Source: Methanosarcina barkeri 3 (lineage in GTDB: Archaea; Halobacteriota; Methanosarcinia; Methanosarcinales; Methanosarcinaceae). From it: a stretch of 64,000 nucleotides of DNA. The first letter of the stretch is position 1. Each line of letters begins with the position of its first letter. Positions 55,036 through 62,960 of the stretch are shown one piece after another. Where the stretch lies: positions 2,046,001 to 2,110,000 of the forward strand of contig NZ_CP009517.1 of the NCBI RefSeq assembly GCF_000970305.1. The letters are read 5' to 3'. Under the pieces are notes generated by a model. That model searched no databases and was not told the origin of the DNA. It saw nothing but the letters and a program-made list of their open reading frames with translations. A program made the translations under genes and the position numbers.

Positions 55036-55767
55036 TCAGGCCGCCTTTGGTGGGGATACTCTGCTGTCGCATGGTATGCACCTGTTTTTGAAAAATTCAC
55101 TGATTTCAAGGGGGTCTCCGCTCCTGAGAATAACCCCTTCGCACATAAGGGATGCTTTATCGGAAGCAGCTGCAATTTCCTTCCTGTGAGTTATTACAAG
55201 TACCGAGGAACCGTTTTCTTTGAAAGTCTGGATAAGATTTACGATTTCCTTTAAGGAAACAACATCAATTCCTGAATCCGGCTCGTCGAGAATTGCAAGT
55301 TTCGGCTTCATTGTAATTATGGAAGCAAGTTCTATTCGTTTTCTTTCGCCTCCACTTAGCGTCTCTCCAACTTCCCTGTCCAGATATTTTTCAGGTTTAA
55401 GGTCGACTTTCCTCAGAGCTTCTTTTAGCTCTTCTTCAGTAACGCCTCCACTACCTTTTGCTCCAATTGCCAGGTAATCTCTGACTCTCAGCCCTTCAAA
55501 ACGGGCAGGTTCCTGCCAGGCAAGGGTAATGCCTTTTCTTGCACGTTCGGTTATCGAAAGTTTTGAAATATCTTCCCCATTAAAGATGAGGCTGCCTTCC
55601 TCGTGTTCGTAACCCTGGAGTCCCATCAGGGTATAGGCAAGAGTACTTTTTCCTGCACCATTCGCGCCGATAATACTGTGAATTTCCCTGTCGCCTATCT
55701 CGAGATTGACCCCTCGGAGGATTTTCTTCCCATCACGGCTCAACACCAGGTTTTTTAAAGATAGAAT
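55036..55767 (-). CDS. sufC: SufC Fe-S assembly ATPase, probable AUU start codon
   Basis: SufC is the ABC-type ATPase of the SufBC system. Walker A GANGAGKSTLAYTL, the Q-loop TLAWQEPARFEG, the ABC signature LSGGERKRIEL and Walker B PKLAILDEPDSGIDV are all intact. The first normal start in frame is a GTG at 55746, but it would cut off strand one (LSLKNLVLS). The frame is closed by TAG just before an ATT at 55765-55767. GAGGTG lies six bases before this ATT, an ideal Shine-Dalgarno, and ILSLKNLVLSRDGKKILRGV aligns with normal SufC starts. An AUU start, giving 243 residues, is therefore inferred. A sequencing error (ATG read as ATT) is the main alternative. Confidence 0.9.
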   Translation of the reverse strand: MLSLKNLVLSRDGKKILRGVNLEIGDREIHSIIGANGAGKSTLAYTLMGLQGYEHEEGSLIFNGEDISKLSITERARKGITLAWQEPARFEGLRVRDYLAIGAKGSGGVTEEELKEALRKVDLKPEKYLDREVGETLSGGERKRIELASIITMKPKLAILDEPDSGIDVVSLKEIVNLIQTFKENGSSVLVITHRKEIAAASDKASLMCEGVILRSGDPLEISEFFKNRCIPCDSRVSPPKAA

Positions 55768-55793
55768 CTACGACACCTCTATAAGTTTTTTAC

Positions 55794-56399
55794 TTAGCCC
55801 TGCAGCAAATCCTTGCAGTGCTGCAAATCCTGAACCGTATTTACGTTTATTGCTAGTTTGGGATTATCAAGTATTAGATTAAAGTCTTCCTGTTCTTTTC
55901 GAATTTGAGAACTGTCCAGAATATTAATTCCGACAGGTACTATCAGCTTCCCATCCTTGTTAAAGACCGTATCCGGCCTGATTCCTGCTCCTTTGCAGAT
56001 ATTGATAGGGACATATACCGAAAGCGCCGGCTTTCCTTCTTCTTTATATTTTTCGATTACCAAATCGATAATTTCAGGGTTTATCAGGGGAAGGTCTGAC
56101 ATAATAATCATTACAGGCCCAACCGTTTCTGCGGTTTCTACTGCATGAATCATATCCCCTACATAATTTCCGCCAAAAGTCCTGATTACACGAACTTCGC
56201 CTTTATAGCGTTCCTGAATCATAATCTCGGTCCTGGGAGTAACAGGTGAGACCGCTACAAAAACCCTGTCTATGTTCTCTGAGGCCCTGAGGGTATCTAT
56301 CACATAAGCTATAAGTGGTTTTCCAAGCAATTCAACACAGGGCTTTTCCCCCATTCCAAGCCTCTGTCCGAATCCTCCTGCCATTACAATAGCGTCCAT
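55794..56399 (-). CDS. cobY: Adenosylcobinamide-phosphate guanylyltransferase
   Basis: CobY is the archaeal replacement of the bacterial CobU guanylyltransferase; it activates adenosylcobinamide phosphate with GTP. The 201-residue nucleotidyltransferase has the N-terminal [20 protein letters not shown] loop (GTP binding) and [18 protein letters not shown] with the catalytic Asp. Length and sequence fit the methanogen enzymes. It overlaps cobS by 16 bp at its start. Confidence 0.93.
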   Translation of the reverse strand: MDAIVMAGGFGQRLGMGEKPCVELLGKPLIAYVIDTLRASENIDRVFVAVSPVTPRTEIMIQERYKGEVRVIRTFGGNYVGDMIHAVETAETVGPVMIIMSDLPLINPEIIDLVIEKYKEEGKPALSVYVPINICKGAGIRPDTVFNKDGKLIVPVGINILDSSQIRKEQEDFNLILDNPKLAINVNTVQDLQHCKDLLQG

Positions 56400-57226
56400 T
56401 TTAAACCTCCCATGTATCCGTTCAATGAAAAGTTCAGGAGAACTGCAAGAACAATGAGCGCAGTTACTCTACCAATTTCGTTAGCAGTACCGATTCCATC
56501 GCCATTTAAGCCTCCAAAATGGGCATAGCTTCGGTTAAGAATCACCAGAGCCGAGATGCAGGCTCCCAGATAAGGCAGCAATCCTATCCACCCGAAAGGC
56601 AGAAAGCAAACGATGGCCCCGAATATGAATCCAATCAGAAAATTCTTTCTGGTTGCTCCATTTATAGTCATAGCTCCCAGGCCAGGATAAGCCTGTTTTT
56701 CCTGAGGAGGTATTGGCTTCCCAAAAGCAGCAATAGTTAGCATGGACTGCTTTGCGCTGACCTCTGCAATAAACATTGATGCAAACATTAAAGCCGGAAG
56801 GTTAACTCCGAAAGTAGCGGAACCTATTTGCTGGACTGCCCTTATCGAACTGTACAGAGTAAGTAGTAAGAGAATACAGAAGGACACGCCTCCTGTCCCT
56901 ATGGTCGTATCTTTCAGGGCCTTAATTTTCTTCTCATGTGACCCATGGGCCATAAAACCATCCCCCATGTCCGTGACTCCATCGAGATGGTTAAAGCCTG
57001 TAATGTAATATATGAATCCCATGAGGAGGGCTGCAAGCACAGGTCCTGGAAATATTACCTGCCCTATGAATGCAACTGCCCCTATGAGAAGCCCGAGTAC
57101 TGCTCCCACAATGGGATAAAAGTAGATTTTCTTCATGAGTTCATCGATTCCTTCCATGCTGATTCCCACAGGGATCGTTGACAGGAATCCAAACCCAGAT
57201 TTAAAAGCAAGAAAATATGAATTCAT
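56384..57226 (-). CDS. cobS: Adenosylcobinamide-GDP ribazoletransferase (cobalamin synthase)
   Basis: CobS joins adenosylcobinamide-GDP to alpha-ribazole (or its phosphate) in the membrane. The 280-residue integral membrane protein has the family's [20 protein letters not shown] metal-binding motif (about residues 74-93), [17 protein letters not shown] and about seven hydrophobic segments. Start codons and the 33-bp gap to cobZ indicate a common transcript. Confidence 0.95.
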   Translation of the reverse strand: MNSYFLAFKSGFGFLSTIPVGISMEGIDELMKKIYFYPIVGAVLGLLIGAVAFIGQVIFPGPVLAALLMGFIYYITGFNHLDGVTDMGDGFMAHGSHEKKIKALKDTTIGTGGVSFCILLLLTLYSSIRAVQQIGSATFGVNLPALMFASMFIAEVSAKQSMLTIAAFGKPIPPQEKQAYPGLGAMTINGATRKNFLIGFIFGAIVCFLPFGWIGLLPYLGACISALVILNRSYAHFGGLNGDGIGTANEIGRVTALIVLAVLLNFSLNGYMGGLKWTLL

Positions 57227-57259
57227 TGCGAACCGCCTGTTTTTTAATCCTTTCCTTCA

Positions 57260-57802
57260 TCAGTCCTTTTCTACAAATTCTGCCATACCTCTTGAGTACA
57301 TATTGGAAGACACGCCTCCTATAAGGCCCCCGATCACGTCATCCATAAAAGGCCCGAGATTTGCAAGGATTCCAGGTTTCTGTTTGTCAAACCTAACAAA
57401 CTCAAATGCGCCCTTGGAGCCGCTGATATATGTTGCAATACTTGTGCCGAGCACTTCATCCGCAATTATAAAAGTAAGGTCTTTTTCATAGGAACTTTTA
57501 CTCAGGTTCGGAAGGTTTCCTGCCCTGCCTTCTCGCTCCAGCAGGACCCCGGAATAGATTAGAAGGCAGAGGTTTGGATCCGAAAGTGCGTACTTGAGTT
57601 CCCTTTTAAATAAAACGTCTGCTTTCTCCCGGGTCTCTAAACCTGGATGCGGGACATACATTTCCAGAGCCGTATCAGCAAGGTCCTGAACACTGATGCC
57701 TTCTTCAGCAAGGACATCGAGGATGTTGACTGTAGCTTTTTCTTCTATTTTCTCGGGCTGCCCTTTTTTCAGGTCTCTTTCCTCAATATCGGATAACTTC
57801 AT
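57260..57802 (-). CDS. cobZ: Alpha-ribazole phosphatase, archaeal type
   Basis: CobZ, characterised from Methanosarcina mazei, removes the phosphate from alpha-ribazole phosphate or adenosylcobalamin phosphate. The 180-residue protein shows the PgpA-related fold: EKATVNILDVLAEEGISVQD, ALEMYVPHPGLETREKADVL and the membrane-proximal LGPFMDDVIGGLIGGVSSNM. It lies between cbiB and cobS in a row of cobalamin genes. The 174-bp gap upstream contains a 17-bp repeat, so it may have its own promoter. Confidence 0.9.
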   Translation of the reverse strand: MKLSDIEERDLKKGQPEKIEEKATVNILDVLAEEGISVQDLADTALEMYVPHPGLETREKADVLFKRELKYALSDPNLCLLIYSGVLLEREGRAGNLPNLSKSSYEKDLTFIIADEVLGTSIATYISGSKGAFEFVRFDKQKPGILANLGPFMDDVIGGLIGGVSSNMYSRGMAEFVEKD

Positions 57803-57885
57803 ATGATCACTTCGGGGTTGTTAAAACGGTTCTATTAGTTTTTCGAAAATCTTTAACGCTATACACTGGCTTTTCTCAAAACCCT

Positions 57886-57936
57886 ATTTCCTCATAGAAC
57901 TTATTTCCGTATAGAACCCATTTCCGCATAGAATTC
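57886..57936. repeat. 17-bp tandem repeat, 3 copies, within the cobalamin gene row
   Basis: ATTTCCTCATAGAACTT, ATTTCCGTATAGAACCC and ATTTCCGCATAGAATTC follow each other exactly, between cbiB and cobZ. They may separate two transcripts. Confidence 0.8.
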
Positions 57937-57976
57937 GCATTATATAAGGAATCGGGCTCTGGCAAGCAAGGGAGGG

Positions 57977-58963
57977 TCACAGATGCAGGTATACTCCTGC
58001 TAACTGAATTACTGCCGCACAGGCAGCAAGCGAGAAGCCTGAAGCAACTGCTATTAATTGGGATACCCGTTTTATATCTTTTACTTCGGTTGGAGGATAT
58101 AAGGCCCCAAGTATATAAGTCTCGGGTTTTTCGAGTTTGACTCCGAGTGCTCCTGCAGTAGCTGCCATGGGATAGCCGGAGTTAGGAGACGGAGTTTTCG
58201 TTCCGTCTTCAAAGGCACTTTTTATGCTATTTAGAGGAGAAACATTTCCCAGTTTTTTCGGAAGCAGACTCACTATAAGGGCTGCTCCAAGAATGAATAT
58301 GATTGAGATGCGAGCAGGAATCCAGTTCAATACATCATCGGATTTCGCCGAGAAATATCCAAGTTCCTTGTAAGGTTCGGTTTTGTACCCAACCATAGAA
58401 TCCAGAGTACTTATGGCTTTAAACGCATATGCCGCCACAAGCCCGAATTCTCCGAAAAGGGCATAATAAAAAATGGGACTCAGGATGCCGTCAACATAGT
58501 TTTCGGACACAGACTCGATAACTGCAGAGGACATCTGGGTTCTGGTAAGTTTTGAAGTGTTCCGGCTTACATATATAGGGAGCAGTTCCCTGACTTTGTC
58601 AAGCCTATTTGCTTCGAGATGTCCGTAAATCTCTTTTGCAGGGCTGAGCAGGCAGTTAATAGCAAAGGTGGCTTTCAGGAAATAAGCCTCTATAAGAAGG
58701 GCAAGCACTCTGGGAATTTCCGGAAGGGCTGTAATGTACAGCACGGAGTAACCCAGTAAAGCTGCGAAAAAAACACAGCAGAGAGCCATTACAACTCCGT
58801 AGGCTTTCCTGTGGGTCTGAGGAGCTGCATTTTTTAAAACATTGATTAGTTTTCCTATCCATACTACAGGGTGTACGGCAGCAGGCGGCTCTCCGAAAAC
58901 TATGTCTATAACGGCTGCAAGCAAAAGCACCAGGGCGAGATGCCCGCTGTCTGGCACAATCAT
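57977..58963 (-). CDS. cbiB: Adenosylcobinamide-phosphate synthase
   Basis: CbiB attaches aminopropanol phosphate to adenosylcobyric acid. The 328-residue membrane protein starts with several hydrophobic helices (ALVLLLAAVIDIVFGEPPAA with the conserved HPVVWIGKLI) and carries RDTSKLTRTQMSSAVIES-like SRNTSKLTRTQMSSAVIESV, SENYVDGILSPIFYYALFGE, STLDSMVGYKTEPYKELGYF and PNSGYPMAATAGALGVKLEK. Its start overlaps the cobD stop by four bases. Confidence 0.96.
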   Translation of the reverse strand: MIVPDSGHLALVLLLAAVIDIVFGEPPAAVHPVVWIGKLINVLKNAAPQTHRKAYGVVMALCCVFFAALLGYSVLYITALPEIPRVLALLIEAYFLKATFAINCLLSPAKEIYGHLEANRLDKVRELLPIYVSRNTSKLTRTQMSSAVIESVSENYVDGILSPIFYYALFGEFGLVAAYAFKAISTLDSMVGYKTEPYKELGYFSAKSDDVLNWIPARISIIFILGAALIVSLLPKKLGNVSPLNSIKSAFEDGTKTPSPNSGYPMAATAGALGVKLEKPETYILGALYPPTEVKDIKRVSQLIAVASGFSLAACAAVIQLAGVYLHL

Positions 58964-60450
58964 AGGATAGGCTCCATCACTTTCTTCCAGGCAACTTTCA
59001 CGAGTTCATCAGTATCTCCTTCCTGCATAAGGCAGTCAAGGATTTTCTGCGCAGTTTCGGTTTTGTGAACCAGATGACAGTCAACACAACTCCAGACTTT
59101 TCCACCTCTTGAGCTCTGGATCCACCTTCCTCCTGTACGTTCGTCTTCACAGGGATAGAATGGACAGAAGCAGAAGGTACAGTTCTGGCCTTCAAAATGG
59201 CAGGGATAATATTCGCAGGTTTTCCTGCCTCCAATACCTTCTTCAGAAGCCTTCTCTATTACATTCTTCAGTTCTTGCTTTGCCTGTTCTTTACCCCACT
59301 GGGTAATTACATCCCCGATTGCGGCAATTAGCCTGTCGTTTTCCTCTGCGGTCCGGACTGCAAGCCTTATGTAATCCTTTCCAAGACCGCGGAGGGAAGA
59401 GCAGTCCCTTATGAGGACTCCGCGAGCTGCCAGACGTGCAGTCAATTCCGTTGAATCAAGCATGAACTTGCTGATATTAACCAGGATAAAGTTTACATTC
59501 ACTTCTCCGGCTTGAAAACCCCTTATCCTGTCGAGTTTAGCTTTAAAAATCTTTCCTTCTTCCCTGATCATAGTTCTTGCGTTTTTCAGATATGGATGTT
59601 CAATCCCGCCTTCAATATTAAGAAGGGAGGTCGCTACAGCATTTGCTACGGTTCCGAGGTTCCAGGAAAGCCTGGCAGTATCCAGAATTTCAGCTACTTC
59701 AGGAGAAGCTATTCCGAAGCCCATTCTGATTCCCGGGATTGCAAAGTCCTTTGTGAGAGAACGCATGACAAAAACGTAATTGTTGCTCGCTGCAAGGTCT
59801 GCTACACTCTGTACAGGATCAGATAGCTCTATAAAAGCTTCATCCACGAAAAGAAGGGTTTTATGTTTAGTACAGCGTTCTGCGAGAGCTTTAATTTCTT
59901 CTCGGGTACGGAGTTTACCTGTCGGGTTATTGGGGTTGCAAATAAAGAGAATTTTTGCTTTTTCCAGAAGCTCGTCAGGAAGTGTTTCGACTTCATCCTG
60001 GCTTGGGTACTGCAGTTCTGCTCCCATAATCCGGCACTGCATCTCGTATTCTCCGAAAGTGGGCCAGGGCAGAAGGACAATATCTCCTTTTTCAATCACG
60101 CATTCCACTACAAGTCTGATAATTTCCGTTGAACCGTTACCCGGAATAATATTCTTCGGGCTTACTCCAAGCCCTACGAACTTTGCAGCAGCCTCCCGAA
60201 ACTCAGGATACCTGTTGTCAGGATATTCGGTAAGTCTCTTAAAGCCAGTATTAAGAATCTCATCAAAGTTCAATCCGCTTTCCGGATGCTCAAAAGGATT
60301 TCCCAGAGGATTAAAGTTTGCACTGAAGTCAAGAATTTCACTTTCAGGAATCCCGTAAGTTTCAGATGTTTCCTGAACTAACCCTCCATGCCTGCAGGGC
60401 TTCAGGTCCAGTAGATGTTTCCTTAAAGGTACACTTCTTTGCTCGGACAC
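58960..60450 (-). CDS. cobD: L-threonine-O-3-phosphate decarboxylase with Cys-rich C-terminal domain
   Basis: CobD makes (R)-1-aminopropan-2-ol phosphate for the nucleotide loop. The 496-residue protein has an aminotransferase-fold domain (KPCRHGGLVQETSETYGIPE, NPLGNPFEHPESGL, LFICNPNNPTGKLRTREEIK, LFVDEAFIELSDP and the PLP Lys in VMRSLTKDFAIPGIRMGFG). After about residue 400 it adds CEYYPCHFEGQNCTFCFCPF, YPC and SCVDCHLVH, a Cys/His cluster absent from bacterial CobD. The M. mazei homologue is reported to be bifunctional, with threonine kinase activity and metal centres in this tail; the same is inferred here. It heads the cobalamin gene row. Confidence 0.94.
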   Translation of the reverse strand: MSEQRSVPLRKHLLDLKPCRHGGLVQETSETYGIPESEILDFSANFNPLGNPFEHPESGLNFDEILNTGFKRLTEYPDNRYPEFREAAAKFVGLGVSPKNIIPGNGSTEIIRLVVECVIEKGDIVLLPWPTFGEYEMQCRIMGAELQYPSQDEVETLPDELLEKAKILFICNPNNPTGKLRTREEIKALAERCTKHKTLLFVDEAFIELSDPVQSVADLAASNNYVFVMRSLTKDFAIPGIRMGFGIASPEVAEILDTARLSWNLGTVANAVATSLLNIEGGIEHPYLKNARTMIREEGKIFKAKLDRIRGFQAGEVNVNFILVNISKFMLDSTELTARLAARGVLIRDCSSLRGLGKDYIRLAVRTAEENDRLIAAIGDVITQWGKEQAKQELKNVIEKASEEGIGGRKTCEYYPCHFEGQNCTFCFCPFYPCEDERTGGRWIQSSRGGKVWSCVDCHLVHKTETAQKILDCLMQEGDTDELVKVAWKKVMEPIL

Positions 60451-60857
60451 GGTAATCGCAAATATTTAGTGTGAATCATGTATATTAATCTGCTTATTAT
60501 ATTATTCAACGTAAACTTGCCTTTATTTGCTTTACAATTGTTTGATTGCGAAAACTTAGGCTTTCGGAATCCATTATACTTTATTTTACAGATGAAAGAT
60601 ATTAATTAATTTTATTAAGCTCTTTAAAATCCAAACGTAAATCTCCAGTGTTATAGATTTGTAGTAAGAATTAAGCATATAAATAACGGATAAAAACGAA
60701 TTAAAACTGGATCAATTTAGAATTAAGGGTTAAATATCGTACTAAATATTAACCTCACATTCTGCAAAGATATTATATGAAGATTTATTTGCTAAATTAC
60801 CTAAAAAACTTGATTGGCTGATTAACTGATTTTTAATCTACCTGCAATTAAGAAGCT

Positions 60858-60959
60858 GATAGTAGTTTTTGTGTGATAGTAGTTTTTGTGTGATAGTAGT
60901 TTTTGTGTGATAATAGTTTTTGTGTGATAGTAGTTTTTGTGTGATAGTAGTTTTTGTGT
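60858..60959. repeat. 17-bp tandem repeat, 6 copies
   Basis: GATAGTAGTTTTTGTGT is repeated six times exactly, with one G-to-A change in the fourth copy. Confidence 0.95.
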
Positions 60960-61066
60960 ATTACTACGGAAAATGAGTTTAATCACAAAAATAGGAAAAT
61001 TTAAAGCTACTAAAAGGTAAAAATTATTTTTAATACGTACTTTTATTAAAGAGCTGCCTACTATAC

Positions 61067-61117
61067 TTAATCTGGTAAATAATTTAATCTGGTAAATAAT
61101 TTAATCTAGTAAGTAAG
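61067..61117. repeat. 17-bp tandem repeat, 3 copies
   Basis: TTAATCTGGTAAATAAT occurs twice exactly and once with three changes (TTAATCTAGTAAGTAAG). It lies 107 nt from the unrelated 17-bp array. Confidence 0.9.
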
Positions 61118-61180
61118 GCTCAAAATTCTTGAAAAACCTTTTTTAGAAAACTCTAAAATGTTAGGGCAATTGTTTATATG

Positions 61181-62014
61181 TTAACCCCAAATTATTATAC
61201 AATTTTTTGGATCAGTAAGAGGCTCCTCTTTTAATATTATGGAGCCAGGAATTATTTTAATTAGTTCATTTGCTTTATACGAATTAAATTCTTCTGGAGT
61301 GATTTCGTTATATGTTATGTAACCTCTTTTTGAGTTTAAAATTACTTTGTTTAAGTAAACGTCTTGAATAACACGAGGAAGCTCTGTAAAGGCATAGTTA
61401 CTTATGACCAAATCATAGTTTTTTTTATCCAATTCGTTCATTGTTTTATAAGACAAAGTAGAGGGGATAATATAATTATCTAAAAATCTTTGAGCGAGAT
61501 CAAGAGCTGGCTTTATATCTACTAAACAATATGTTGCTGGTTTATAAAAAGCATTGATAATCCTACACTGTCCTCCATATCCAACGCCGATTTCACAAAT
61601 ATTGAAGTTGTTCAGTGTTTGAAAATGCATCTTAAGGTCGGAAAGAACCTTAATATATCGAAGGGTAGTGGGTGAGATCATGCCAATTTTGTGGTATTCG
61701 TACATTCTTGGATTTCCGTAGAGGTCATTCTTCTTGAATGAGCTTATTGAATATAATATCTCAGCATCGTTACGGTCATATAGTAGTTTAAGGTATTCAC
61801 TTCCCTGACCGTAAGAAACGTGCTCTAAAACCCGATTATAAATTGGATCTCTCCTAAAATTAACGAAAAATTTATAGTCATTACTTGCTTTGAGACATGA
61901 TTGTGGATAGACCTGGTCATCTGATAAACTTGTAATAACTTTACGTGGAACTTTTTTAACTAAATTTAAGGGAATATTTGTTTTAACACGCAAATTTTCC
62001 ATTAGATGTTTCAT
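61181..62014 (-). CDS. Putative sugar O-methyltransferase
   Basis: This group (TIGR04371-type) is found in polysaccharide and glycan gene clusters and adds methyl groups from S-adenosylmethionine. The 277-residue protein has the motif-I Gly loop in NICEIGVGYGGQCRII, then CLVDIKPALDLAQRFLDNY, DLVISNYAFTELPRVIQDVY and RGYITYNEITPEEF. An N-terminal region (SNDYKFFVNFRRDPIYNRVL, GQGSEYLKLL) matches the family. The ATG at 62012-62014 is chosen since the TATA-like sequence at 62036-62047 would start transcription near 62017; an ATG six codons earlier would then be excluded. It stands alone in an AT-rich area, suggesting possible transfer. Confidence 0.8.
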   Translation of the reverse strand: MKHLMENLRVKTNIPLNLVKKVPRKVITSLSDDQVYPQSCLKASNDYKFFVNFRRDPIYNRVLEHVSYGQGSEYLKLLYDRNDAEILYSISSFKKNDLYGNPRMYEYHKIGMISPTTLRYIKVLSDLKMHFQTLNNFNICEIGVGYGGQCRIINAFYKPATYCLVDIKPALDLAQRFLDNYIIPSTLSYKTMNELDKKNYDLVISNYAFTELPRVIQDVYLNKVILNSKRGYITYNEITPEEFNSYKANELIKIIPGSIILKEEPLTDPKNCIIIWG

Positions 62015-62035
62015 GTTATTATATTGGACCATACG

Positions 62036-62047
62036 TTTTTATATTTT
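62036..62047 (-). promoter_or_regulatory. TATA-like box of the sugar methyltransferase gene
   Basis: On the minus strand AAAAAATATAAAA lies about 22-33 nt before the chosen ATG, predicting a near-leaderless transcript. Confidence 0.4.
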
Positions 62048-62960
62048 TTGTAATGTGGGAGAGTTTTATTTGGGAGAGTTTTATTTGGAAGAGTTTTATT
62101 TTGTTGTGTTTCCGAGATCAATTTTCATTTGTTTGAAATTTTCCTTTAATAGTTCACAAGAAATGTCCTTATTTCTTTGATTCTCATTGGCAGTGTCTAT
62201 TATTTGCTGTAAATTTGAATTCAAATTTTTACGTACTATGGAGAAAATTGATATCTTAATATGAAATTTTTACCCAACAGTTCCTGAAATTCATGATATG
62301 CAGAAAATCAGCACACTGCCAGCATCTTTGCTACGGCTACACAACTATCTCTTTCCAGGGAAATTTGGATATAAAGCGAGTCACTTTTCTCCTTGATGAA
62401 ACGTGAAGAGACTCTTGCCCTGTGTACCTCAAACCTTGAAGTTATTGCTTGCATTACTTGAATCTCAAATTACAAAACTCATTGAACTATTTTTTACTTA
62501 TTTTTCCAACTTTAATCTTTGTTACTTAAGACTCTTTCTTCACTACTCAAAAATTTCATTTCTTTCAGCCTTTTTCGGTTCATTCAAACCTCTTCCTTAA
62601 GCTGCCATTTTTTTGCCGACTTCAAGTTACTATTTTTGCCGAATTTATATAGTATCGAAAAAGTAAAATAGCTTGCTTTTAACTACTACCTTTCAGAATC
62701 GCTAAAAAGCATATCATCAATTAAGCTAAACAGCGTAAAATTCGGATAAGTAATAAGGCCCTTTAGAATATCAGTAAATCAGAAATATGTGCGTCAGTAA
62801 ACCAGAGATTACCTAAATTATCTTATGGATCGGCAATTTATGCCTAATCTCATGACCTATGCCTTAATACTGCTCCTTTAATACTATGCCCTAAAGTTAT
62901 GCCTTACAATATTATGCTTTAAAATAATTGTTTTAATTTGATTACCAGGTGCATTTAAAA
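62048..62960. other. 913-nt AT-rich spacer before hisS
   Basis: The array GGGAGAGTTTTATTT (15 bp, three copies, 62057-62101) begins it. A 65-codon frame at 62403-62600 is not protein-like. Imperfect TATGCCTTAATACT-like repeats occur at 62860-62925. A terminator or small RNA could be hidden here, but none is clear. Confidence 0.5.
62057..62101. repeat. 15-bp tandem repeat, 3 copies
   Basis: GGGAGAGTTTTATTT twice and GGAAGAGTTTTATTT once, without spacers, just upstream of the sugar methyltransferase promoter. Confidence 0.9.

Larger units (their letters stand above)
60451..61180. other. 730-nt AT-rich spacer with two tandem repeats
   Basis: It holds the cobD promoter region on its left side and two 17-bp arrays listed separately. 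No gene is seen. Confidence 0.5.

Noticed and set aside
60858-60959. Possible CRISPR array
   Set aside because: The repeats are contiguous 17-bp units without spacers, and no cas genes are present. The same holds for the other arrays.
62403-62600. 65-codon ORF before hisS
   Set aside because: Leu/Phe-rich composition follows the AT-rich base content, and no ribosome-binding site or homology is seen.
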